Shown here: positions 25,263 to 33,752 of the stretch, piece after piece
Position numbering within the stretch: the first letter of the stretch is position 1
Layout of the letters: each line of letters begins with the position of its first letter
Origin: Flavilitoribacter nigricans DSM 23189 = NBRC 102662
Lineage (GTDB): Bacteria; Bacteroidota; Bacteroidia; Chitinophagales; Saprospiraceae
DNA length: 64,000 nucleotides
Assembly (NCBI RefSeq): GCF_002646595.1
Contig: NZ_PDUD01000002.1
Location: forward strand, 186,001 to 250,000
Direction: 5' to 3'
Program-made: the position numbers and the translations under genes
The notes under the pieces: generated by a model
What the model was told of the DNA's origin: nothing
Seen by the model: only the letters and a program-made list of their open reading frames with translations
Database searches by the model: none

Positions 25263-26192
25263 TTAAGGCCGGTTGGGGTGAAAGAGTCCCGGATCCAATT
25301 CATCTTTATAAACGATCATCCGGTATTTCAGGAGCAGGGGCTGGTCTTTCGGGATGGAATATTTCTCACGCCCCGGAAAGGCCACATTTTGCATACTTCT
25401 GGCGCTACGCAAGATCCAGGGGTTGGGATATGCGGGATTGGCAGGATCATCGATCACCACCACACCTTCCCGACCGGGACGGCCGTCGAGGTTGCCACTG
25501 ATATCCATATAAGGGCCGGCTTCAAGTGCTTCATTTTGCGGTTTGACATTCCCGTTAACACCCCGAAAATTAACGTCCCCGGGTAAAGGGATCCGCCAGG
25601 AAAAACCACTGTATCCCTTGACGTCTTCCGAACCGCCGATCGCAAAGCCGTCCACCAGTGCTTCCAGTTCAATGGCAAAATCGATAATGCGGTAGTTCCC
25701 CTGCGCCGGATGGATATTGATCTCGGCCCGTTCTTCCACGAACGGCTGCTGCTGCCCATTGGCATCTAGCCAGAGCGGGGATTTCCAGTATACGACCGTC
25801 TCCAGCTTACAACCTCCGGAAGAAGGATCTACCTTTACCTGATCAACCTGCCAGGAAAAATTTTCCAAAGCCCAGGCGTCGCCTACGCTTTTTTCTCCGA
25901 CGTAATTCTGGTGCCAGGCCCAGAAGATGCCGCGATGGTGCAGGTGATCGGCCGGAAAATCTTCCGTCATTCGGTTGTTGTCCAGTCCGTACAAGGGATG
26001 GATGTAGTTAGCTCGAGGAAATTCTCCGTTCAAGGATCGGGTCGCTTTCTGGAAGAAAAGCACGCTATCGGTTCCTTCTAGAATGAGTACACCGTTTTGA
26101 TCTTCTTTAACGACCCATTCGCCGGATTTTTGTTGACAGGAGATCAGCAAAAAAATAGTAGCTAAAGCTACCAGTAAGGTTGTCTTTTGCAT
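25263..26192 (-). CDS. PmoA-like / DUF6807 family lipoprotein
   Basis: The 309-residue protein has a lipoprotein signal (MQKTTLLVALATIFLLISC, Cys19) and belongs to the family often annotated as 'PmoA family protein' or DUF6807. It is a beta-rich secreted domain common in Bacteroidota and Planctomycetes near sugar-metabolism genes and unrelated in role to methane oxidation. Marks are YIHPLYGLDN, FPADHLHHRGIFWAWH (about 80-95, a His cluster that could bind metal or substrate) and the C-terminal GREKYSIPKDQPLLLKYR. Function is not established. It is a single gene, convergent with the amidase gene. Confidence 0.8.
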   Translation of the reverse strand: MQKTTLLVALATIFLLISCQQKSGEWVVKEDQNGVLILEGTDSVLFFQKATRSLNGEFPRANYIHPLYGLDNNRMTEDFPADHLHHRGIFWAWHQNYVGEKSVGDAWALENFSWQVDQVKVDPSSGGCKLETVVYWKSPLWLDANGQQQPFVEERAEINIHPAQGNYRIIDFAIELEALVDGFAIGGSEDVKGYSGFSWRIPLPGDVNFRGVNGNVKPQNEALEAGPYMDISGNLDGRPGREGVVVIDDPANPAYPNPWILRSARSMQNVAFPGREKYSIPKDQPLLLKYRMIVYKDELDPGLFHPNRP

Positions 26193-26310
26193 TGGTTTTT
26201 TCGTTTCGTATAAGATTTCACAGTAAGTCGGCCATTCTTTGATCTACCAGGCGACCGTTCCTTTTTAGGCGCTCGATGCGCAGGGTCCAATTTTAGCAAG
26301 TAAGAAACTA

Positions 26311-26769
26311 TTATGTAAACTCAAACAAATATTTTTCATCGTAATTCACCGCAAATTTCTTTAACATCTCCAGATATTCATCCTTAAAACTTCGATTTCG
26401 GTGATGCTCCTCCTGACGGGCGATGTATTTACAAACGGAATCAATATGGGAACGAGAATAGGAAAAAGCGCCGAATCCCTTTTGCCAGCTAAAAGCAAAG
26501 GGCATCCAATGCTGCTGTTTAATGAATTTGGTTGTGGAAGTTTTGACTTCGTAAACTAATTTGGATAAACTTTGATCAGGATGCCAGCCAATGAATAGGT
26601 GTACGTGATCCGGCATCCCGTTGATGGCAAGTAGTTTATGTTTGTGGGCTTGAATAATACCCGTCATGTATTTATAAACTTCATCTTTATTGGCCTGGGG
26701 AATTAAGTGTTCTCTCCCTTTTACCGCAAATACCAATTGAATGTAGCATTGGGTATAGGTGTTTGCCAT
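26311..26769 (-). CDS. RAYT-type Y1 (IS200/IS605-like) transposase
   Basis: From the ATG at 26769 this is a 152-residue single-domain Y1 transposase (HUH endonuclease); an upstream ATG at 26844 would add 25 unrelated residues that lie in the repeat array. MANTYTQCYIQLVFAVKGR opens the fold, GMPDHVHLFIGW carries the metal-binding His-x-His pair (about 61-63), and Tyr in SVCKYIARQEEHH (about 121) is the expected nucleophile that cuts single-stranded DNA. There is no tnpB, and no IS200-type ends are evident. It lies beside about 3.5 copies of a 155-bp double-hairpin repeat (26825-27391). This is the arrangement known for REP-associated tyrosine transposases, which act on REP hairpins. Coding frame and catalytic residues look intact. 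Confidence 0.9.
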   Translation of the reverse strand: MANTYTQCYIQLVFAVKGREHLIPQANKDEVYKYMTGIIQAHKHKLLAINGMPDHVHLFIGWHPDQSLSKLVYEVKTSTTKFIKQQHWMPFAFSWQKGFGAFSYSRSHIDSVCKYIARQEEHHRNRSFKDEYLEMLKKFAVNYDEKYLFEFT

Positions 26770-26824
26770 TATAGTCTTGTTTAGATATTTGAACAAAGAA
26801 ACTCTATCTTTCTCAAGATATATC

Positions 26825-27391
26825 TCCAGGGCTACGCCCTTCATATTTTACTATCGCTAAAGCTACAAAGATTTCAGGGCGATGCCCTTCCATTGTAAAA
26901 TCTGATTATAGGAAAAGCATATGTTCGCGAAATACCTGGTACCAATTGGCCTATAAAATCGAACAACCTACAAAAGCGTAAGGGCGTAGCCCTGAAATAT
27001 TTGTAGAAAAAATCAATAAGTCTATAAGAAGGGCATAGCCCTGGCAATAGTAAATCTCATTGCACCTCCAACCCCTATTCCTGAAATACACAGCACCAAT
27101 TGGCCTAATCAAAGCACATAACCTGCATAAGCAGAAGGGCGTAGCCCTGATATATTTGTAGAAAAAATCAACAAACGCACAAGAAGGGCATAGCCCTGGC
27201 AATATTAAACCCCATTACACCGCCAATACCTATTCGCAAAATACGTCGTACCAATTGCCCTAATCAAGTCAAACAACTTTCATAACCGAAAGAGCGTAGC
27301 CCTGAAATATTTGTAGAAGTAGCCCTGATATATTTGTAGAAAAAATCAACAAACGCACAGGAAGGGCATAGCCCTGGCAATAATAAACCCA
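26825..27391. repeat. 155-bp double-hairpin repeat array next to the RAYT gene
   Basis: About 3.5 tandem units with a 153-155 bp period. Each unit holds two short hairpins about 50 bases apart. Stem pairs are at 26828-26840 and 26876-26888 (unit 1, diverged), 26981-26993 and 27030-27042 (unit 2), 27136-27148 and 27185-27197 (unit 3), and 27291-27303 and 27363-27375 (unit 4). Core stems are AGGGCGTAGCCCT and AGGGCATAGCCCT. Shared linkers include AATATTTGTAGAAAAAATCA and ACCAATTGGCCTAATCAA. Unit 4 carries a 23-bp internal duplication (AGTAGCCCTGATATATTTGT) that stretches it. Homology continues 16 bases into the antiporter gene (27392-27407). Confidence 0.9.
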
Positions 27392-29110
27392 CTACACCTC
27401 CAATACCAGATCCTCAGCGGGCAACGCCCGCTCCTGCTGCCGTTGCATCCAGGATTGGATCTTTTCCCATTCGATATCCTGGGCGCGAAGTACTTCCGCC
27501 GCCAGATCGAGCCCGCGCGGAAAACTCCGGTTCACGACCGCATGCATGCCCACCGCTTCAAATCTGGTTTTTTCATCCTCATCCTCTACCGGAATAAAGC
27601 GGATCAGTTCCGGATACCGCGTTTGCATGATCGGTTTCAGCGCTTCGGAAATCTCATAGCGGACAATCGTTACCACGATCGCATTGCGATCTCCCAGCGC
27701 CAGGGTTTCCATCAGGCGGGTATCCGCCAGATCACCGAACAATACTGAGTAGCCATCAGCACTGGCAGAAAGGAAGCGTTCGTAATCCATTTCGATCGCC
27801 TCGTAGGCGATATCGTTTGCTTTGAGTGCATCCACCACCGTCCGGCCGATCTCTCCCATGCCAAATACCACCACCGGGGCCAGGTGCCCCCGGGCCTGGG
27901 TCTCGCTGGCCGGCAGCGACACCGAGAACCTTCTTCGGTACAATCTGGCCAATCGATTTCCGAGTTGCGCAATCGCCGGGGTCAGGGCCAGACTGGCGGC
28001 TGTACCGGTGATCAGTACGCCGAAAGCGTTTTCGCCCATTGCTTCCCGCACCACGGGCATGGCCAGAATAACGAATACAAATTCGCTGCCCTGGGCCAGC
28101 AAAAAACTCAGTTGGAGGGACCCCGGTACTGTCCAGCCGAATAGCCGGGCGGCAATACTGGTCATGATCACTTTAACTAGAATGAGGGCGACGAGAAACA
28201 ACAGGATCTCCGCCCAACTGCCGATCAGTACGTGCCAGTCCAACGACATGCCCACCGTGATGAAGAAAAAACCGAGTAACAGGTTACGGAAGGGTTTAGC
28301 TTCCGTCTGGATGACCTGCCGGAAGGGCGTTTCGGAAATGATCATACCGCCCAGAAAAGCCCCCAGAGTGAGGGACAGACCGGCCTCTCCGGTAGCCGCG
28401 GCCGCAGCCAGGATCACCAGCAGGGCCGTAGCCGTAAAGACTTCTTCGTTCCGGGTTTGGGAAAGCAGGCGAAATAAGGGATCGATCAGATAACGACCGA
28501 TCAGAACGGAGGCGATAAAGGCGATTACCGCCTTACCGATCGCCAGCATTAATGCTTCTCCGATACCGCCACCCGCAGCGGCCTCTCCCCCTTCCATCGA
28601 TGCCGCCAGAATAAGGATCAGAATGGCGCAGATATCCTGAAAGATCAGGATGGCCGTACCGGTCAGCCCGACCGGGCAGTTACGCTGCCGCCGTTCACTA
28701 AGCGTCTGGACAACCACAGCGGTTGAGGAAAGGGCAAAAGCGCCACCCAGAATGATGGCCATTTCCAGACTAAAGCCGAGTACCAATGCAATACCGCCGA
28801 ACCCCAGTCCGCAGAGGATCATCTGCAGGGGCCCGAGGCCGAGGATATCCCGGCGTGCTTCCCAGATACTCGACAGGGAGAAATGGAGGCCAATATCGAA
28901 GAGCAGAAAAACCACTCCCAGTTCTGCGAGCAGGTGGGTGGTTTCACTTTCGTCAATCCAGCCCAAAGCGTGCGGGCCAATGAGAATACCGGCCAACAGA
29001 TAACCAATGATCGGACTGAGTCTCAACTTGCGCATAATGGCAATGGCCAGAATACCGATGAGCAACAGCCCGATAATTGGCATGAGTACGTGTACTTCTT
29101 CCATAAACAA
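27392..29110 (-). CDS. CPA2-family cation:proton antiporter with RCK/TrkA-N domain
   Basis: The 572-residue membrane protein is a KefB/KefC-like monovalent cation:proton antiporter. Residues about 1-385 form the Na+/H+ exchanger fold with around a dozen helices (LSPIIGYLLAGILIGPHALG; LLFDIGLHFSLSSIW; ITVGMSLDW). Residues about 405-520 form a cytosolic TrkA-N (RCK) domain with the nucleotide-binding GMGEIGRTVVDAL and a following acidic MDYERF. It exports K+ or Na+ against H+ to manage pH and osmotic stress. The last five codons and stop (27392-27407) coincide with the repeated CACCTCCAATACC segment of the neighbouring array, so its natural C-terminus may have been shaped by the repeat, or the repeat copied it. 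Confidence 0.92.
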   Translation of the reverse strand: MFMEEVHVLMPIIGLLLIGILAIAIMRKLRLSPIIGYLLAGILIGPHALGWIDESETTHLLAELGVVFLLFDIGLHFSLSSIWEARRDILGLGPLQMILCGLGFGGIALVLGFSLEMAIILGGAFALSSTAVVVQTLSERRQRNCPVGLTGTAILIFQDICAILILILAASMEGGEAAAGGGIGEALMLAIGKAVIAFIASVLIGRYLIDPLFRLLSQTRNEEVFTATALLVILAAAAATGEAGLSLTLGAFLGGMIISETPFRQVIQTEAKPFRNLLLGFFFITVGMSLDWHVLIGSWAEILLFLVALILVKVIMTSIAARLFGWTVPGSLQLSFLLAQGSEFVFVILAMPVVREAMGENAFGVLITGTAASLALTPAIAQLGNRLARLYRRRFSVSLPASETQARGHLAPVVVFGMGEIGRTVVDALKANDIAYEAIEMDYERFLSASADGYSVLFGDLADTRLMETLALGDRNAIVVTIVRYEISEALKPIMQTRYPELIRFIPVEDEDEKTRFEAVGMHAVVNRSFPRGLDLAAEVLRAQDIEWEKIQSWMQRQQERALPAEDLVLEV

Positions 29111-29231
29111 CCTCTTTTGAACGTTTATTCCGGGAACGATCTATATGCTGCCTAAATATAGTCCCGAAAGACATAAGCTTAAAAACGCGTCAAAAGAAAA
29201 AAGGCTTAATGCCACGTACAAATTTTCCGGG

Positions 29232-31847
29232 CTACACTTCCACCCGCAATTTCTTACCGCCCTTGCCCTTCTTCGCTTTCACCCGCTCGAAGGTCTGTTC
29301 GAAGCCGGTTTCCGGTACGGATAGCTGAACGGTGTACAGGCCCTTTTTGAAGACCTTCGGCTGGTAGGTCGCCGACGGCAGACGTAAGGCGTAGACCAGC
29401 TCGCGCTGCTCATCGTAGATCTTCATTACCGGCAGTACGGATCCGCTTACCTGGATTTTCGGTAGCCAGGCACCGGCGGATCTACCGTAATTGTCTTCCT
29501 GACCGATGGTAACGGGCCATCCCGGGTACTGAGCCCCGGCTTGTGTGGGATCCTTAAAACGCCGGATGCAATCCGTTTTGATCGTACGGTTTGTTTTGTC
29601 GAAGGTAACCAGACCGTAACCTACCGAGCGGTTGTGCAGGACAGCCGGTTCCTGGTGCATATTGTGCGGGTTGGCCACGGCTTTTACCGTGATCCGGTTG
29701 CCAAAGCCATCCAAATGTTCTCCGGTATAGGCCGGGTTCTCGTAGGAATGGCTCGAGCTATCCACCGGCGGCCAGAAACGGCGGGGCCAGAGGTTATTCA
29801 GTGCCGGACCGGCGAAGGCGTATCCGCTGTCGCCGTGTTCATCTACACCGTACTGAACGAAAGTTGCCAGGTGCTGATCCCCGGCAATGTGGAAAGCGAA
29901 ACCTTTGCGGATGGTACGTACAGCCTTATCGCGCTTGGCCATCGGCCAGCCGTTGGAGTCCATGTCTACAGTCGGTTGGTCACCTTGAACGTATTCGCCG
30001 ACCTCGGGAATATCCAGTCCGGGCACTACCGAGTCATCTTTGGCCGCAGCCGGCAGCGTAGCCACCGTAGCGAAATTGGTCTGGGAAAGTACCGCTTTGA
30101 GCATCGCTCCGTTTGACCAGTCTTCTACCCAGTCCGCCAGGAATTTTTCCTGCCGTTCTCCTAACAGGTCCGCATCAATATCCCGGTATTGCTTGATATC
30201 GAAATCGTCGTTCTGGATCCAACCGTTGTGGACCTGGGCGCTTTCCGGCAATACATTTTTGGGCGCCGATTTAAACTTGCGGTCTTCTAAAATAGCAAAA
30301 CTAACACCACCGTAATTCCAGTGGGTATAATACACTCCGATACCCTGTTTGACGGGCGTGGGATCGTAAGCATCGGGTAAATGGCTCGTTTGGGTATACT
30401 GGACCATATTGACCCATTCCGGTCGCATCTTATAACCACCAGTATCCTGAGCCGCCGATCCGAAACCTTTGGTGATATCGGCTTTCCCGCCGGCTTCGCC
30501 CCAGACGTTGCCGTGGTATACATCGTGATCATCCGGAATGAAAGCACTAGGAATATTCCGGTAGATCTCCCGGTACGACCAGCCGAACATCATCCATTTG
30601 CGCAGATAATCGAGACAGGTCTTATCGAAATCCCCGTCGTACTGTGCTCCAAAACCACCGGTACTTTCATAGAACTGATCCCCAAGAAACAGGGCTACAT
30701 CGGGTTCCAGTTTAGATACGCCTTCGTAAATATCCGCATCGGGGAAACCGTACTGAGCGTTGCAACTGAACACGGCCGCTTTCACCCGGTCCCGATCGCT
30801 GGGTTCGGCGGCGATCGTTCCTTCGTAATCGTATTGGTGGGTGCTGTCCTGCAACGGCAGTTTCAGGCGGACGCGGTACGGTACCGCTTCCGAACCGTTC
30901 CAATCCGTCAGTTGAAAATTGATCGCCCGGCCGGGATGCGTGACCTGGGCGGTTTCGGCCGTTTCCCAGCGACCATTGCGCTGAAAAGCGAGTTCGACTT
31001 CGTGCCCTTTGATCTCCTCTACCGGAGCCAGCTGAGCGGTGAGTTTCAATTTACCTTTGTTCTGGGTATACTGCGCGAAGCAGATAGGCCCGAACAGATT
31101 GTCTTTATTTTCGTAAAGCGATCCGGAATTGATCGTCCAGTCGGAGAAGGCAACGGTCGGTTTTTCCTCCGAACTTCTTTTGCCTCCGACATGGGACAGA
31201 AGTGCGAAATTACCCTTTAGATCTTCCGCGGCAACGCGGATGCCACCTCTTTCGGCCAGCAGGGCCCCGTTGCCATTCCGCACCGTCAGAGTGACTATCT
31301 GACCGCTGTCATCAGCGGGACGGGAAGAGAAGTGCAACTGAAAACTTTTCGGCAATGCACTCAGGGCGGTTTCAATCTCATCCTCCCCGATCTTCAAATT
31401 TCCCTGGGGTGTGAGCCCCACATCCAGCCCTTTCCCGAAAACCGCTGCCGAGCGGTAATCGTCGAACGGCCCTTTAGCTCCGATGCGAAAACCGATACAG
31501 CCGGCTTCGTACTGCTCCAGCTCGTCGTGCAAACGATCCACTTTAACGGACAGATCCAGCGTAGCGTCGCCGTTCGGATTTTGCACCGTCAGCAGGTGGA
31601 GACTCCGGTTGTTGCCCACTACATCACAAACCAGTTTGCCGTCCCGGATGAGCCAGTCTTGCAGGCGGTTGCCCCAGTACTGTGGTCCGGCCCATTTCAT
31701 GTCCGGCCAATTCGCCCAGTCGCTCTTAAAATCTACCGCCAGTGGTCCTTTAAAGAAGTGGTCTACGGCTCTGGAAAAACCAAAATTGGTGGTCAAAGGT
31801 AAGGTCGACCCCAGCAGAAAGGTCTTTATATAGTCTCTGCGTTTCAT
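29232..31847 (-). CDS. PhoD-like alkaline phosphatase family protein
   Basis: An 871-residue secreted protein with a twin-arginine-like N-terminus (MKRRDYIKTFLLGSTLPL). The first about 250 residues form a beta-rich domain (DWANWPDMKWAGPQYWGNRL) of LamG-like look. The metallophosphatase/PhoD domain follows with FSCNAQYGFPDADIY, LFLGDQFYEST (about 400-410), IPDDHDVYHGN (about 445) and HIAGDQHLATF (about 650), which supply Asp, Asn and His metal ligands. The C-terminus is a beta domain ending in a Lys-rich tail. PhoD enzymes cleave phosphate mono- and diesters outside the cytoplasm. It is the last gene of the SusCD-GH97-sulfatase run, 197 bases after the sulfatase; a role in trimming a phosphorylated glycan or in phosphate scavenging are both possible. 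Confidence 0.87.
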   Translation of the reverse strand: MKRRDYIKTFLLGSTLPLTTNFGFSRAVDHFFKGPLAVDFKSDWANWPDMKWAGPQYWGNRLQDWLIRDGKLVCDVVGNNRSLHLLTVQNPNGDATLDLSVKVDRLHDELEQYEAGCIGFRIGAKGPFDDYRSAAVFGKGLDVGLTPQGNLKIGEDEIETALSALPKSFQLHFSSRPADDSGQIVTLTVRNGNGALLAERGGIRVAAEDLKGNFALLSHVGGKRSSEEKPTVAFSDWTINSGSLYENKDNLFGPICFAQYTQNKGKLKLTAQLAPVEEIKGHEVELAFQRNGRWETAETAQVTHPGRAINFQLTDWNGSEAVPYRVRLKLPLQDSTHQYDYEGTIAAEPSDRDRVKAAVFSCNAQYGFPDADIYEGVSKLEPDVALFLGDQFYESTGGFGAQYDGDFDKTCLDYLRKWMMFGWSYREIYRNIPSAFIPDDHDVYHGNVWGEAGGKADITKGFGSAAQDTGGYKMRPEWVNMVQYTQTSHLPDAYDPTPVKQGIGVYYTHWNYGGVSFAILEDRKFKSAPKNVLPESAQVHNGWIQNDDFDIKQYRDIDADLLGERQEKFLADWVEDWSNGAMLKAVLSQTNFATVATLPAAAKDDSVVPGLDIPEVGEYVQGDQPTVDMDSNGWPMAKRDKAVRTIRKGFAFHIAGDQHLATFVQYGVDEHGDSGYAFAGPALNNLWPRRFWPPVDSSSHSYENPAYTGEHLDGFGNRITVKAVANPHNMHQEPAVLHNRSVGYGLVTFDKTNRTIKTDCIRRFKDPTQAGAQYPGWPVTIGQEDNYGRSAGAWLPKIQVSGSVLPVMKIYDEQRELVYALRLPSATYQPKVFKKGLYTVQLSVPETGFEQTFERVKAKKGKGGKKLRVEV

Positions 31848-32044
31848 ACTTGAGTTTTAAATTTTAGACAATGGACGGAGAATAGCAATTTGGCGATCTG
31901 TCCGGATCAGTATCCGGCAGTTCCCAAATGGTAGTGGTAAAAATAGCCAGCCCGGGTTCAATTGATGGGGGACATTTCGGTCATAAGCGTACGGTAAATT
32001 CGTCATTTCCCGTCACCGGGGAATTTCCCGGCCGCTACCGCCGA

Positions 32045-33661
32045 TCAATCCATAGACGCTTCCGGCAGTTTCACGCCCGACAGGTCCTGGAAATCTGTGG
32101 CGTTCACCCAGCCCCAGCCGACGTCCTCGCCGTTGAAATAGCGTTCGTAAAAATTGACGCCTTTCTTGTCGGAATAGGTATACTGATCGAAGAGGGCACC
32201 GTTGCCGAACATGCGCGGATCGCCCTGTTCCTTCAGGCGGCCGAAAAGATCGTTTTTCATGCTGGTCATCATTTCCCGGTGCGCTTCGGATAGCGCCAGG
32301 TTTTCCATACAATCGGGATCATTGGCGATATCGTAGAATTCATCCTGCGGACGTTTCCCGAAAGACATTTGCCAGTAGCGGGCCACATCGGGATTGAAGA
32401 CGGTATTCAGGACTACGCTTTTAGTAGCGCCTCCGTCGCAATTCAGATAACCCGTCTCCGGATTTCCGCCGGGCCAGCGATCGGTCTCGAAATTATGCAG
32501 ATAAAGCTTGCCGTCCTTCACCAGTCCGCGGATGGGATATCCCCAATCGTTCGGGCGACCGATATCGTGCCGCTCCTTACCGATCATGACGTAATCCCGC
32601 CGGGGATCCACCTGACCATCTTTTTCGGAATACAGGATATCCGTAAAACTCCGGCCGGCAATGGCCTGCATTCCGGCAGCCCCCTCGGGCACCTCCGCCA
32701 GTTCCAGAAAGGTAGGCGCAAAATCGATGAAGCTGATGTAGTCATCGATCTTCCGGCCCCGGTTGGCAATACCGTCGGCCCACATCACCGCCAGGGGCAG
32801 GTGGTTGGAATATTCGTATTCCTGGCCTTTCACTCTGGGGAAAGGCATGCCGTTATCCGCCGTAATGACCACCAGAGTATTGGATAACTGCCCCCGGGCT
32901 TCGAGGGTATCCAGCATTTTGCCCAGTTGCTTGTCGAAGTATTCAATCTCAAAAGCGTAATCCAGCAGATCCGTTTTCACGGAATCTACCGCCGGCCAGA
33001 AATCAAAAACGTCACTATCCTTGACCATGGCCAGTTGTTTGCCGCCTTTGGCAATCCCGGAGCCGTATTCGTACGCCCGGTGGGGTTCCAGGCCACCGTA
33101 CCAGAAGAAGAAAGGCTCCTCCCCTTTCTGATCGAGAAAGGCCGTAAAATTAGCCGCATAATCTACATTGCTGATCTTGGAAGTTGGCGGAGTAGTCTTG
33201 ATCTCGCTGAAGGTATTGACCATCAGGTTGCGTTTACTGCCGTCCGCGCGGGTAGCGATCCCCGGCGCCCAGCCTTTACCCGTGCTGGCTACGGCGTAAC
33301 CGTTCTCCGCCAGTACTTCGGTAAATACCTTAAATTTCTCGGGGAAATACGGCCAGTGGTTGGCAGCTTGCTCCAGTTGCCAGGAGTTCCTTCCCGTCAG
33401 AATGCAGGAGCGGGAGGGCGAGCATTTCGCATTCGGTGTATAGGCGTTTTTGAAGAGGATGCCGTTTTTCGCCACCCGGTCGAAATTGGGTGTATTGACG
33501 AAAGCACAACCGTACGCACTCATGTGCATATAGGTAGCATCGTCCATGATCGCAAAAAGGATGTTGGGCTTTTGCGGCGGTGTTTCCGTTTCGGTACCTT
33601 GACAGGCCGCCAGGACCATGGCCACCGCCAGCGCAGCAAAAGTTAGTTTCGTTCTGTTCAT
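32045..33661 (-). CDS. S1-family sulfatase, lipoprotein
   Basis: From the ATG at 33661 the product is 538 residues with a lipoprotein signal ([20 protein letters not shown], Cys20); an ATG at 33727 would add 22 residues ahead of it. It is a formylglycine-dependent sulfatase. [15 protein letters not shown] (about 31-45) supplies the first metal Asp pair, and Cys80 in CSPSR is the residue to be oxidised to formylglycine. [17 protein letters not shown] and GKGWAPG follow, with [11 protein letters not shown] near residue 270 giving the Asp-Asn pair. The stretch around [11 protein letters not shown] recalls heparan N-sulfatase-like bacterial members (inference). It lies between GH97 and PhoD genes in the PUL and should desulfate the imported or surface-bound glycan. 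Confidence 0.92.
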   Translation of the reverse strand: MNRTKLTFAALAVAMVLAACQGTETETPPQKPNILFAIMDDATYMHMSAYGCAFVNTPNFDRVAKNGILFKNAYTPNAKCSPSRSCILTGRNSWQLEQAANHWPYFPEKFKVFTEVLAENGYAVASTGKGWAPGIATRADGSKRNLMVNTFSEIKTTPPTSKISNVDYAANFTAFLDQKGEEPFFFWYGGLEPHRAYEYGSGIAKGGKQLAMVKDSDVFDFWPAVDSVKTDLLDYAFEIEYFDKQLGKMLDTLEARGQLSNTLVVITADNGMPFPRVKGQEYEYSNHLPLAVMWADGIANRGRKIDDYISFIDFAPTFLELAEVPEGAAGMQAIAGRSFTDILYSEKDGQVDPRRDYVMIGKERHDIGRPNDWGYPIRGLVKDGKLYLHNFETDRWPGGNPETGYLNCDGGATKSVVLNTVFNPDVARYWQMSFGKRPQDEFYDIANDPDCMENLALSEAHREMMTSMKNDLFGRLKEQGDPRMFGNGALFDQYTYSDKKGVNFYERYFNGEDVGWGWVNATDFQDLSGVKLPEASMD

Positions 33662-33752
33662 ATAACTATATTGAGGAGCCGGTAACCGGATATCCGCCAA
33701 TCGTTCGCGAATGCCCGGCGCCGGCATCAGGCACCTTTGGTACCATTAGTAA

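Noticed and set aside
26951-27202. 83-codon minus-strand ORF
   Set aside because: It is a translation of the 155-bp repeat array; the same peptide words recur with the repeat period and there is no independent support.
26825-27391. CRISPR-like array
   Set aside because: The repeated unit is 155 bp with two hairpins and conserved linkers; there are no short direct repeats with unique spacers and no cas genes.
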